A program made the translations under genes and the position numbers. Positions 25,854 through 34,090 of a stretch of DNA of 64,000 nucleotides are shown here, piece by piece. The notes beneath the pieces were generated by a model. The model was given only the letters and a program-made list of their open reading frames with translations. It did no database searches and was not told the DNA's origin. Positions within the stretch are counted from its first letter, which is position 1. Each line of letters starts with the position of its first letter. Source of the DNA: Paludibacteraceae bacterium (lineage in GTDB: Bacteria > Bacteroidota > Bacteroidia > Bacteroidales > Paludibacteraceae); NCBI GenBank assembly GCA_024401555.1, contig JAKSKV010000009.1:1-64000 (forward strand), read 5' to 3'.

Positions 25854-28800
25854 CTATTTTTTCGCGTACTGGCTTGGCGTCATACCAAACTTCTCCGAGA
25901 AGCAGTTGCTGAAATATTTAGGGTCGGAGAAGCCCACCATATAGGCGACATCTGAGATGCTATGTTTGCCGCTTTCAAGGATATCCGCGGCGTGTTGTAA
26001 ACGTATCGCCTTGATATATTCCGAAGGTGTGCATCCTGTGATGGCCTTGAATTTTCTGAAGAGTTGCACACGACTGAGGGCGGTCTTCTCCGCCAAGAAT
26101 TCCACGGAAAGGTCGCTCTCCGCGATGTTTTCGCAGATGGTCTCGTTGATTTTTCTTAGGAACGCATTGTCTTGGCTCTCCGGCAGTTCCAGTTTAGGCA
26201 TCGCTAAAATATTCTTTCTGAAATGATCGCGCTGCAACTCTTTGTTTTTGAGCAATGTCGATACCTTCGCGCGAAGGATCTGTTCGTTGAACGGTTTGGT
26301 CACATAGTCGTCCGCACCGTAGTTGATGCCGTCGATCTGGCTATCCACACTCGCCTCTGTGGTGAGGAGAATGAGCGGGATATGTTGTGTGAGCGCTTCG
26401 CTCTTAATGGCATGGCAGAAGGTCTTGCCATCCATCTCAGGCATCACCACATCCGAAATGATGATGTCCGGAATCTCTTGTGTGGCGAGATTTAACGCCA
26501 ATTTACCATTGTTGGCTGTCAATACCTCGTAGCTATCGGCGAACAACTCCTTCAGGTAGGAGCGGATCTCGTCGTTGTCATCTACGATCAGTAGCTTGTA
26601 TGACTTGTTTCCGCATTCGTTTGTCTCGTGGTAGGTGATGGTTTCCGAATCCTCTGCCACATCCTCCTTTTGGTAAAGCGCGCCCTTCGGAAAATGTAGC
26701 GTGAAGGTTGTTCCTTCCCCTTGTCTGCTTTGTATCTCCCACGTACCCTTGTTTTTGGTGATGAAGTCGTGGCAGATCATCAATCCCAAGCCTGATCCCT
26801 TCTCGTTGTTGGTGCCGAAGGTGGACTCCAAGTGGTTCTCTTCCGTCAGTTTCTTGACTTGCGTTTCATCCATTCCGACACCGTTGTCGCTGATTGACCA
26901 AACGATGCCGTTGTCATCCTCGTCTATGCGGATGGCTATCTTCCCCTCTTTCGGAGTGAACTTAATGGCGTTGTTCAGCAGATTCCTGATGATGGAGGAG
27001 ACCATTCGTTGGTCGATATAGGCGGAGAACTTGGTGTTGTTCTCTATTGTGATGTCAATCTTCTTTTCGTCCAAGAGGTTTTGTAGTAATGTGACGCTCT
27101 CTTTGGTCAACGAGCCTAAGAAATAGTCTGCAGGCGAGAAGAGAATGGAGTTGTTTTGGATTCTAGCCCATTCCAGAAGGTTCTCCATTTGGTCTTGCAG
27201 TTTCTTGGCTGATTTGAAAGTCTGTTGAACCTTCTTGCCTTGCTCCTCAGAATTGTACGCTCTGTTTGGATTGGTTAACAACGATAGGTTGCCGACGATG
27301 GCGGTGATGGGGTTCCGAAGGTCGTGGGCGATGATGGACATGATTCGGTCTTTTAGGTTAAGCGTCTCGTCCAATTGTTTGTTCTGTTGCTCGATCTTCT
27401 CATTTTTGGATCTCAACTCGTCGGTACGTTGCGCCACCAACTTCTCCAAGACCTCTTGTCTCTGTTTTAGCTGTTTTTCCCGAAGTTTGATGATTAGGTT
27501 GAATAATCCGAAGACGGTGAGTAGGCAGATGATCTTGAACCACCAAGTTTGCCACCAAGCGGGATCGATGATGATGGTGAGCGGTTTGGAGGTAGAACAG
27601 ATGTCTCCGTTCATTTCGCATACCTTCACAAGGAAAGTGTAGGTACCTGCGCTGAAGTTGGTGAAGGAGGCGCGTGTCTCCTTGTTGATGAAGATCCATT
27701 GCGGACTCAGTCCCTCCATGGCGTAATAGTAGGTAAGATTATCCGTTTGGCCATAGTCGATGCCGAAATATTCGATGCCGAAGTGGTTCTGGTCGTGGGT
27801 GAGCCGGATGGTGTCGGTGAAGTTCAATGATTGCCTTAAAACCGAGTTCTCGCCGGCCTTCACCTTCTCTCCATTGATGTATAAATCACGAAGATAGACG
27901 CTTGGCTCGTATTGTCCCTTGTTGATGATATCCTCTGGATTGAAGGCGAAGAAGCCATTGTTGCTTCCCACGTAGATCTCTCCGTTTTCGCTTTTGTAGA
28001 TTGCGTTTGCGGCGAAGGAGTAGCCTCCTAAATCGCCCGCCATGTCGAAGTGGCGGACCATGTTGTTGTCTGGGTTGAACAGGATCACCTCGTTGGTGGC
28101 TGTGATCCAGAGGTTGCGGTGGTTATCCTCCGTGATGGCGTTTAGCGTGTTGGGTATATGGTATTGGTTACCCACGCAAGAGAAGGTCTTGCTCTCCTCG
28201 TCGAACAGGTTGAGGCCTCCTGTGGTTGTGATGAGCCAAATGCGCTGCTTGCTATCGCAGAAGGTCATGCGAGACTCGTTTTGGTCGAGTGTACCGTTCT
28301 CTTGGTTCTTTTTGTGGACCAGTTTCTCTCCCTCTTGGTGGCAGACAACGCCATCGCTGGTGCATATCCATAGACGATTTTTGTAATCTCTCATGATATG
28401 GCTGGCCCATTGTGGATTCTCCTCCGAGCAGATGCCTTTCGTCGTGTTGTGTTTGCTGGTCACCGCTCCTGTCTTGGCGTTGATCAGACAGACGCCGGCT
28501 CCATCGGTAGCCATCCATACAGAATCGCCCTCGACCAAAAGATTGTGGATGTTGTTGGTGGGGAGGGAGTTCTCATTGTCGTTGTGGGAATAGACTTTGG
28601 TCTTCCCTGTGGTGCGGTTGTATTGGGTGACACCGATGTTGCTGTTACCCCATGAGGCGATCCAAAGGTCACCATCTTTTCCCTCTTTGATGTCGAGGAT
28701 GATGTTGCCGAACTGTTTTGCGCTGATGAAATGGTTGACGTGTGGCTTTTGCTTGTTGATACCACCTCCGTCGGTGCCGATCAGAATCTCCCCGTTGTTT

Positions 28801-29861
28801 TCGATGAAGGAGGTGACGGCGTTATTGGAGACCGTATTGGGTTGTTCGTTGCTGTGTTTGAAATAGTCGAAACTGTTGGCTGTGTTGCCGGAAAAGAAGA
28901 GCCAATAGTGGTGTGTTCCGATCCAAATGTTCTTTCTGCTATCTTCCGTGATGCTGTTGATTGTTAACTTGTCCACTGTGGTAGGGAAGATGATGCGGTC
29001 GGAAGAGAATTGGTTCCTTTTTGTGTCGTAATTTAGTAGTTTGCCATTGACGAAGCCAATCCAAATGTTGTTGTGTGAATCCTCGAATAATTTCGCCACA
29101 AAGTTGCTGACGAATAAATTAGGCGTGTTCTCGGACGAGTAGGTGGTTAGCTCTCCGTTGCGGGGATTGTAGATGAGCAAACCTTCCGTCCTTGTTCCGA
29201 TGAAGAGTTGGCCGTTCGATGCTTGAAGCAGATATTGCACGTGTGGACCATTCCCTTTCTGAAGGGGTAGATTGATCTTTTCCGCCTTGTTGCTGTTGAG
29301 GTCAAAACGGTAGAGTCCCTCTTGCCAAGAGCCGATCCATAGTTGATCTTCTCCCATTTCCATGCAGTTTCCCGTGCATGGTAGGTCGTGGTTCTTTTGT
29401 ATTTGGCAATGTTCGTCTAATTCGATCAGACCGTAACGTGTCAATACCCAGATGTGACCAGCTTTGTCTTCCGCTATTCCATTGATGTAGGAGTCGCAGA
29501 TGTTGAGGTCGATGTGCTTGAATCTTCTAGTAGGTCTATCATAGATGGCCAAACCCTTGTCGGTACATACCCAAAGCCTTTGCCTGGAATCTTCGAATAT
29601 TTTCCTGAAATTGTTGTAGTGAACCTTGGCTGAAGTGTCTTGCTCACACTTGGTGTAGTCGTATCCGTTGTATTGGATCAACCCATTTTCGGTGGCCAAC
29701 CACATGATGCCGTAGCTGTCGGCGAAAATATCGTTGATGTTGCTGTATGGCGTATTGGATTGCGCTTTTAAGGCAGAAAAACGTTTCGCCTCTCCGTGGA
29801 TTTCCCACGAGAAGGGTAGGGATAAGGCTAATATGGTAAATAATAATATGAACTTACGCAT
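25854..29861 (-). CDS. hybrid two-component system: propeller sensor, kinase, receiver, AraC (1,335 aa)
   Basis: A one-protein signalling system of the Bacteroidota HTCS type. Order: signal peptide (1-24); two-component propeller blades (about 30-690, repeated IWIGT/LWIAT-type motifs); Y_Y_Y domain ending near 770; one membrane helix (about 776-798, WWFKIICLLTVFGLFNLII); HisKA with IAHDLRNP, His about 846; HATPase (NLLNNAIKFT, SDNGVGM, GSGLGL); receiver with DVVMPEMDG, Asp about 1137; AraC-type DNA-binding domain at the end (SDVAYMVGFSDPKYFSNCF). Such proteins usually sense oligosaccharides and switch on neighbouring SusC/SusD loci, but no such genes are near, so its target is elsewhere or different. 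Confidence 0.95.
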   Translation of the reverse strand: MRKFILLFTILALSLPFSWEIHGEAKRFSALKAQSNTPYSNINDIFADSYGIMWLATENGLIQYNGYDYTKCEQDTSAKVHYNNFRKIFEDSRQRLWVCTDKGLAIYDRPTRRFKHIDLNICDSYINGIAEDKAGHIWVLTRYGLIELDEHCQIQKNHDLPCTGNCMEMGEDQLWIGSWQEGLYRFDLNSNKAEKINLPLQKGNGPHVQYLLQASNGQLFIGTRTEGLLIYNPRNGELTTYSSENTPNLFVSNFVAKLFEDSHNNIWIGFVNGKLLNYDTKRNQFSSDRIIFPTTVDKLTINSITEDSRKNIWIGTHHYWLFFSGNTANSFDYFKHSNEQPNTVSNNAVTSFIENNGEILIGTDGGGINKQKPHVNHFISAKQFGNIILDIKEGKDGDLWIASWGNSNIGVTQYNRTTGKTKVYSHNDNENSLPTNNIHNLLVEGDSVWMATDGAGVCLINAKTGAVTSKHNTTKGICSEENPQWASHIMRDYKNRLWICTSDGVVCHQEGEKLVHKKNQENGTLDQNESRMTFCDSKQRIWLITTTGGLNLFDEESKTFSCVGNQYHIPNTLNAITEDNHRNLWITATNEVILFNPDNNMVRHFDMAGDLGGYSFAANAIYKSENGEIYVGSNNGFFAFNPEDIINKGQYEPSVYLRDLYINGEKVKAGENSVLRQSLNFTDTIRLTHDQNHFGIEYFGIDYGQTDNLTYYYAMEGLSPQWIFINKETRASFTNFSAGTYTFLVKVCEMNGDICSTSKPLTIIIDPAWWQTWWFKIICLLTVFGLFNLIIKLREKQLKQRQEVLEKLVAQRTDELRSKNEKIEQQNKQLDETLNLKDRIMSIIAHDLRNPITAIVGNLSLLTNPNRAYNSEEQGKKVQQTFKSAKKLQDQMENLLEWARIQNNSILFSPADYFLGSLTKESVTLLQNLLDEKKIDITIENNTKFSAYIDQRMVSSIIRNLLNNAIKFTPKEGKIAIRIDEDDNGIVWSISDNGVGMDETQVKKLTEENHLESTFGTNNEKGSGLGLMICHDFITKNKGTWEIQSRQGEGTTFTLHFPKGALYQKEDVAEDSETITYHETNECGNKSYKLLIVDDNDEIRSYLKELFADSYEVLTANNGKLALNLATQEIPDIIISDVVMPEMDGKTFCHAIKSEALTQHIPLILLTTEASVDSQIDGINYGADDYVTKPFNEQILRAKVSTLLKNKELQRDHFRKNILAMPKLELPESQDNAFLRKINETICENIAESDLSVEFLAEKTALSRVQLFRKFKAITGCTPSEYIKAIRLQHAADILESGKHSISDVAYMVGFSDPKYFSNCFSEKFGMTPSQYAKK

Positions 29862-30021
29862 TATTCTATTTACTATTTTTTTTTCTAATATCAGGAAACA
29901 TACAAATTTAGTGATTGTGACGTTATTTTCAAAGATAATATAGATTTTTGAGGGTGTCGGATGGGCGTTTTTGCCCCGATGAGAAAAAATGCGGATTTTT
30001 CTTAATTTTTTCAGGGAAATG

Positions 30022-30052
30022 TTTGGATTGTAAGAAAAATAGCGTACCTTTG
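30022..30052 (+). promoter_or_regulatory. tRNA gene promoter
   Basis: TTTG (30022-30025), nineteen bases, TACCTTTG (30045-30052): a textbook Bacteroidota -33/-7 pair, twenty bases before the mature tRNA start. Confidence 0.7.
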
Positions 30053-30071
30053 CACCGCATTTGAGAATGAT

Positions 30072-30145
30072 GGCGGGGTAGCTCAGTTGGTTAGAGCGTC
30101 GGATTCATAACCCGGAGGTCACGAGTTCAATTCTCGTCCCCGCTA
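30072..30145 (+). tRNA. tRNA-Met (anticodon CAT)
   Basis: A 74-nt cloverleaf: acceptor GGCGGGG with CCCCGCT plus A73, D-arm GCTC/GAGC, anticodon loop TTCATAA, T-arm ACGAG/CTCGT with loop TTCAATT. CCA is not encoded. The G1-U72 wobble pair and lack of the three G-C pairs in the anticodon stem argue against initiator. Elongator Met is most likely; an Ile tRNA with lysidine at C34 has the same anticodon and cannot be excluded. Confidence 0.93.
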
Positions 30146-30148
30146 CTT

Positions 30149-30182
30149 AAGAGGAAATCAGCAATGGTTTCCTCTTTTTTTT
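30149..30182 (+). terminator. terminator after the tRNA
   Basis: AAGAGGAAA and TTTCCTCTT pair and are followed by eight T. A clear intrinsic terminator four bases after the tRNA end. Confidence 0.85.
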
Positions 30183-30269
30183 GTGCCTGTATGTGAAGTT
30201 CGAGATGAATCGGTATGCGGGAAAGGCGTATGGAAAAATTGGGTACAAAAAAGGGTGACGCAAAAAAAA

Positions 30270-30290
30270 GGGGCGTATGCAATACGCCCC
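30270..30290. repeat. dispersed palindrome, copy A
   Basis: GGGGCGTAT and ATACGCCCC form a 9-bp stem with loop GCA, followed by TACA. A second copy lies at 34066-34086 with loop TCA and the same TACA tail. It sits 25 bases after the DUF4270 gene stop, so it may also work as a terminator. Confidence 0.75.
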
Positions 30291-30314
30291 TACAAGTATT
30301 ATGTTGTGTGATTT

Positions 30315-31787
30315 TTATTGTCTCTTTGTGAAGATGACGTCAACGCATGGTTTCAGTTTCTCTTCCGCTCCTGTGCCGTAGAGAGAGGTGGAGGTCATCC
30401 ACATCTGCTGGTTGTAGTAGTGGGTGGAGTTGGCGCTGATTCTGGATACAGGAACCATTACCATTTCGTCTGGGAAGCGTATGCCTTCTCCATTCAATCT
30501 GCTTTGGATCGGTGCTGTGACGTTGAATGCGAAGATATCCTTCTTGGTGTCCAACGTAGAGATGAACGAACTGTATCCGTCAGGCATCCTGTTGTTGAGG
30601 AAGAAACTTTCGATGCTATCTTTTGCGATCAACAACATCTGTCCGCTGTAAGCGTATTTGTTCTTCATGTCTTGTCTGTGCAACACAAGTCTTACGGAGT
30701 TAAACTTCACTTTGGTTGTGTCCGAAGCCTTCGCTTTCACGGAGTCCATGATTTCGTTGTAAGGGATAACCACCTGTGTGTAGACGCCAGCTGGCGTATA
30801 GGTGAAGGTGTTGACCGAATCGTTTGCGTTGATGCGGTTGACGGTTGTCGACCACTCTTCGTGTTGGATGGCGTTCGCCCTTTTGACGGCTTTATTGCCG
30901 GAGAGGAAGTAGGAGGTTACCAACGGGTTGATGCCGTATCTCTCCTTTAAGCCTTCGCTGGTGACGGTTGTATCCTTCCCGTTGTAGGTGGTGAGGATTT
31001 CCGCGTCGTAGTGGTAGTACACCAAGATGCCGGACACAGTCACCTGAAGGATGGTTCCCTCGTTGAAGGCGTGCTTGACATAAACTCCTTTGAAGAGGTC
31101 GTTGAAGGCCTTTTGTGTTTGCGTTTTGCCGTTTATATAGAAATCGGAGATGCGTTTACCGATTTCGTCGGGTAGTGGCACCACGATCTCTCTTGAATGT
31201 TTGATTTGGTAGTTTTGCTCACCCAATAGGATGGATTGGTCGCAGTAGTCCGCTGGATTGGTGTTGGTGTAATATTTATCCTTGTCCAACGGCTTGTTCA
31301 ACTCATAGACCTGAACCGCTTGGAGGGCGGTGGAGTCTCCCCAAAAATCACTATTGTATTGCATAATGTATCGGGTGGAGTCGATGGTGAAATTCTTGGC
31401 GTTCTTCAACGACTTGATCTTGCCGAACTTCTTGTCGATGTCGGTAAGCAAAGTGTTCATGATACCTGATATGCCGGAGTTTTCGTCCACTACGGTCGTG
31501 TCTGGAAGAATGACGCCACCAATGCGGGCGTCCAATTGTGATACGTATTCCGCACTTACCTCTCCGAACAGTTCGTCGGAGTATCTGCCGAACAATAAGA
31601 AGTCCGCCTTGCTTAAAAGGGAGTCGGAAACAATTGTGCCGGTGTTGATGGTGAGGTGGCAGCTGTATGATTCCAACAGATCCTCCTCAGGTTGGATGTT
31701 GACGCCTATGGGGGTGTCCTCCTCGCAACTGGTCGCAAATAGGCCTATTAGGCACAAAACATATATCGGTAATTTATTTAGTTTCAT
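30315..31787 (-). CDS. DUF4270 family lipoprotein (490 aa)
   Basis: A lipoprotein signal (MKLNKLPIYVLCLIGLFATSC, lipobox TSC) precedes EEDTPIGVNIQPEEDLL, the usual start of the DUF4270 family. The rest is beta-rich with DTTVVDENSGISGIMN and a LVLHRQDMKNKYAYSGQMLL segment near the C-terminus. Family length is about 430-550. Function is not established; it is expected in the outer membrane or periplasm. ATG 31787 places the signal correctly; GTG 31793 is an alternative. It lies 30 bases downstream of the glycogen synthase-like gene and probably shares its transcript, an arrangement that I recall as conserved in Bacteroides relatives. Confidence 0.85.
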   Translation of the reverse strand: MKLNKLPIYVLCLIGLFATSCEEDTPIGVNIQPEEDLLESYSCHLTINTGTIVSDSLLSKADFLLFGRYSDELFGEVSAEYVSQLDARIGGVILPDTTVVDENSGISGIMNTLLTDIDKKFGKIKSLKNAKNFTIDSTRYIMQYNSDFWGDSTALQAVQVYELNKPLDKDKYYTNTNPADYCDQSILLGEQNYQIKHSREIVVPLPDEIGKRISDFYINGKTQTQKAFNDLFKGVYVKHAFNEGTILQVTVSGILVYYHYDAEILTTYNGKDTTVTSEGLKERYGINPLVTSYFLSGNKAVKRANAIQHEEWSTTVNRINANDSVNTFTYTPAGVYTQVVIPYNEIMDSVKAKASDTTKVKFNSVRLVLHRQDMKNKYAYSGQMLLIAKDSIESFFLNNRMPDGYSSFISTLDTKKDIFAFNVTAPIQSRLNGEGIRFPDEMVMVPVSRISANSTHYYNQQMWMTSTSLYGTGAEEKLKPCVDVIFTKRQ

Positions 31788-31816
31788 CAACACGAATAAA
31801 AATGGTTGTGTTCGAA

Positions 31817-32629
31817 TTACTTGGCCAACAACTGATCGTAGAAATCGTTGTAGGCGTCCACATACGATTCTGGGCTTTGGTAGCTCAAGAAAGGCTTGCC
31901 TGACTGCTCGATATGGGCGAGTACATCCTTGTTGATCGATTCGCTGCCGATGATGGTGGCGTCGGCGAAATCTACCGCGAAGTTGGTCAAGTCGGCGTAA
32001 GAGACTTCCTTGCCGTTGATGGAGGCGATATCGTTATCGTCGATACCGTCCAATTTCAACTTCTGGGCGAATCGGTTGGAGAATGGCTTTTGGAAATCGT
32101 CCGCGTAAACGGAATAGACCGTCTTGGCGTTCTTGAAGAATGGGTCAGTGTTGAACGCCTTCTTGATGAAGATAGGCGTGAGGGCCGACATCCAACCATG
32201 GCAGTGGATGATGTCTGGTGTCCAACGGAGCTTCTTGACAGTCTCCAAAACACCTCTGACGAAGAAAATGGATCGGTCTTCGTTGTCCTCGAACTCTCCG
32301 TTCTCGTCTGCGATGGTGTGTTTCCTTTGGAAGAAATCATCGTTGTCGATGAAGTACACCTGCATTCTTGCCGCCTGGATGGAGGCCACCTTGATGATCA
32401 ATGGGTGGTCGGTATCATCGATGATGATGTTCATACCTGACAAGCGAATCACCTCGTGAAGCTGATTTCTCCTTTCGTTCACATTGCCGAAACGAGGCAT
32501 GAACGCACGGATTTCCTTGCCCTTTTCTTGGATCGCTTGTGGCAATTTCCTGCTGATCACAGAGATTTCAGTCTCTGGAAGATACGGTGTAATCTCCTGG
32601 GAGATATATAAAACTTTTACACTATCCAT
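31817..32629 (-). CDS. glycogen/starch synthase-like N-terminal domain protein (270 aa)
   Basis: Begins VKVLYISQEITPYLPETEIS, the starch synthase catalytic (GT5) N-terminal fold, and contains the IDNDDFFQRKH and PDIIHCHGWMSALTPIF blocks. Full bacterial glycogen synthases are about 470 residues; this protein has only the first Rossmann-like half, and the usual KTGGL loop is replaced by TEISVISRK. It may therefore be inactive as a glucosyltransferase or need a partner. Such short forms are common in Bacteroidales next to panC. The frame is open to 32686, but ATG 32629 starts the conserved strand. Divergent from panC (135 bases between starts). Confidence 0.8.
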   Translation of the reverse strand: MDSVKVLYISQEITPYLPETEISVISRKLPQAIQEKGKEIRAFMPRFGNVNERRNQLHEVIRLSGMNIIIDDTDHPLIIKVASIQAARMQVYFIDNDDFFQRKHTIADENGEFEDNEDRSIFFVRGVLETVKKLRWTPDIIHCHGWMSALTPIFIKKAFNTDPFFKNAKTVYSVYADDFQKPFSNRFAQKLKLDGIDDNDIASINGKEVSYADLTNFAVDFADATIIGSESINKDVLAHIEQSGKPFLSYQSPESYVDAYNDFYDQLLAK

Positions 32630-32764
32630 TTTTGCTTTTGACAATTCTCTTAGTGCAAAGGTAGGAAAATTATGGAAAAACGCCAAATTTTCAATTCTTT
32701 CTTTTCATTTCTTCGATTTATTGCTTTCCTTTGTATTAAATTTAGGATTGAATATTTTTTAGCG

Positions 32765-33610
32765 ATGAAGATTTATAAAACAACCAAAGGATTGGAGAGT
32801 GCGTTGGCTAAATTTCGCGCTGAATCCAAGAGTATCGGTTTCGTTCCGACAATGGGTGCGTTGCACGCGGGTCATATCTCTCTCGTGAAGAGATGTGTGG
32901 AGGAGAATGATGTTTGTGTGGTGAGCGTTTTCGTGAATCCCACACAGTTCAATAATGCCACCGACTTGGAGAAGTATCCCCGTACCCTTGAGGCGGACGC
33001 CGCTTTGTTGTCGAAAGCGAAGTGTACGATTCTGTTCGCCCCTTCCGTTAAGCAGATTTATCCTAAACCTGACACGAGGGTTTTCGATTTCGGCCAGTTG
33101 GACAAGGTGATGGAGGGCGTGTATCGTCCAGGCCATTTCAACGGTGTGGGACAAGTCGTCAGCCGTTTGTTCGAAATCGTGAAGCCAGGTAAGGCTTATT
33201 TCGGAGAGAAGGATTACCAACAGTTGGCTATCATCCGCAAGATGGTGAAAGATTATAAAATTCCAGTGACTATCATAGGCTGTCCGATTGTCCGTGAGGC
33301 GGATGGTATGGCATTGAGTAGCCGTAACGTGCGTCTTTCCAAAGATGAGAGGAAGAAGGCTGTTCGTATTTCCCAAACCTTGATCAAGAGCGTGGAGATG
33401 GCGAAAAGCAAATCTCTCAGCGAGGTGAAGCAATGGGTGATCGACGAGATCAACAGCGAGCCTGTTTTGGAGGTGGAATACTATGATATTGTCAACTCGG
33501 AGACCATGCAAAGTGTCCAAAATTGGAACGATGCGGCGTACATCACAGGTTGCATCACCGTTTATTGCGGTGAGGTGCGATTGATCGATAACATTCAATA
33601 TAAAAAGTAA
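32765..33610 (+). CDS. panC: pantoate-beta-alanine ligase (281 aa)
   Basis: Makes pantothenate from pantoate, beta-alanine and ATP. Signatures: [16 protein letters not shown] (HxGH nucleotide site), [34 protein letters not shown] and the KMSKS-like region [10 protein letters not shown]. Length matches the family. An upstream extension is open to 32672, but ATG 32765 begins the conserved [10 protein letters not shown]. Followed after 24 bases by panD, which supplies its beta-alanine. Confidence 0.97.
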   Translation: MKIYKTTKGLESALAKFRAESKSIGFVPTMGALHAGHISLVKRCVEENDVCVVSVFVNPTQFNNATDLEKYPRTLEADAALLSKAKCTILFAPSVKQIYPKPDTRVFDFGQLDKVMEGVYRPGHFNGVGQVVSRLFEIVKPGKAYFGEKDYQQLAIIRKMVKDYKIPVTIIGCPIVREADGMALSSRNVRLSKDERKKAVRISQTLIKSVEMAKSKSLSEVKQWVIDEINSEPVLEVEYYDIVNSETMQSVQNWNDAAYITGCITVYCGEVRLIDNIQYKK

Positions 33611-33634
33611 TCGCAATTAAAAAAGTAATCGACT

Positions 33635-33988
33635 ATGTTGGTTGAGGTATTGAAATCAAAAATCCACCGTGTGAAGGTGACGGAGGCGAATTTGGATTAT
33701 ATCGGAAGCATTACGATCGACGAGGACTTGATGGATGCGGCGAATATGATCGCCAACGAGAAGGTTTTTATCGTGAACAATAACAATGGCGCACGCTTCG
33801 AGACGTATATCATCAAGGGTGAGCGCGGAAGCGGTATGATATGCTTGAATGGTGCGGCTGCCCGTATGGCCCAAAAGGGTGATGTGGTCATCATTATGAC
33901 TTTCGCTCAGATGGATTTCGAAGAGGCGAAAACATTTAAGCCTACTGTTGTATTCCCTGATTCGGAGACGAATAAGTTGGTGAAGTAG
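33635..33988 (+). CDS. panD: aspartate 1-decarboxylase precursor (117 aa)
   Basis: Converts aspartate to beta-alanine for pantothenate. The protein is cut by itself between Gly24 and Ser25 (YIGSITID), turning Ser25 into the pyruvoyl cofactor. [28 protein letters not shown] and CLNGAAARM are conserved blocks; Tyr58-type and Thr57-type residues lie in the ETYI segment. Length is standard. Operon with panC. Confidence 0.97.
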   Translation: MLVEVLKSKIHRVKVTEANLDYIGSITIDEDLMDAANMIANEKVFIVNNNNGARFETYIIKGERGSGMICLNGAAARMAQKGDVVIIMTFAQMDFEEAKTFKPTVVFPDSETNKLVK

Positions 33989-34009
33989 AATTTATTTAAT
34001 ATAAATACG

Positions 34010-34043
34010 AAGAAAGCCCGGACATTACTGCCTGGGCTTTCTT
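34010..34043 (+). terminator. terminator between panD and clpB
   Basis: AAGAAAGCCC and GGGCTTTCTT (10 bp) with a short loop, followed by ATT. It can serve both converging transcripts. Confidence 0.8.
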
Positions 34044-34065
34044 ATTGTTAGATGGAACGTGTTTC

Positions 34066-34086
34066 GGGGCGTATTCAATACGCCCC
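34066..34086. repeat. dispersed palindrome, copy B
   Basis: Same 9-bp stem (GGGGCGTAT / ATACGCCCC) as at 30270, loop TCA, followed by TACA. It is four bases from the clpB stop codon, just as copy A is close to a gene end. Confidence 0.75.
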
Positions 34087-34090
34087 TACA

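Noticed and set aside
30072..30145. tRNA as an attachment site of an integrated element
   Set aside because: No integrase gene and no direct repeat of the tRNA 3' end was seen on either side.
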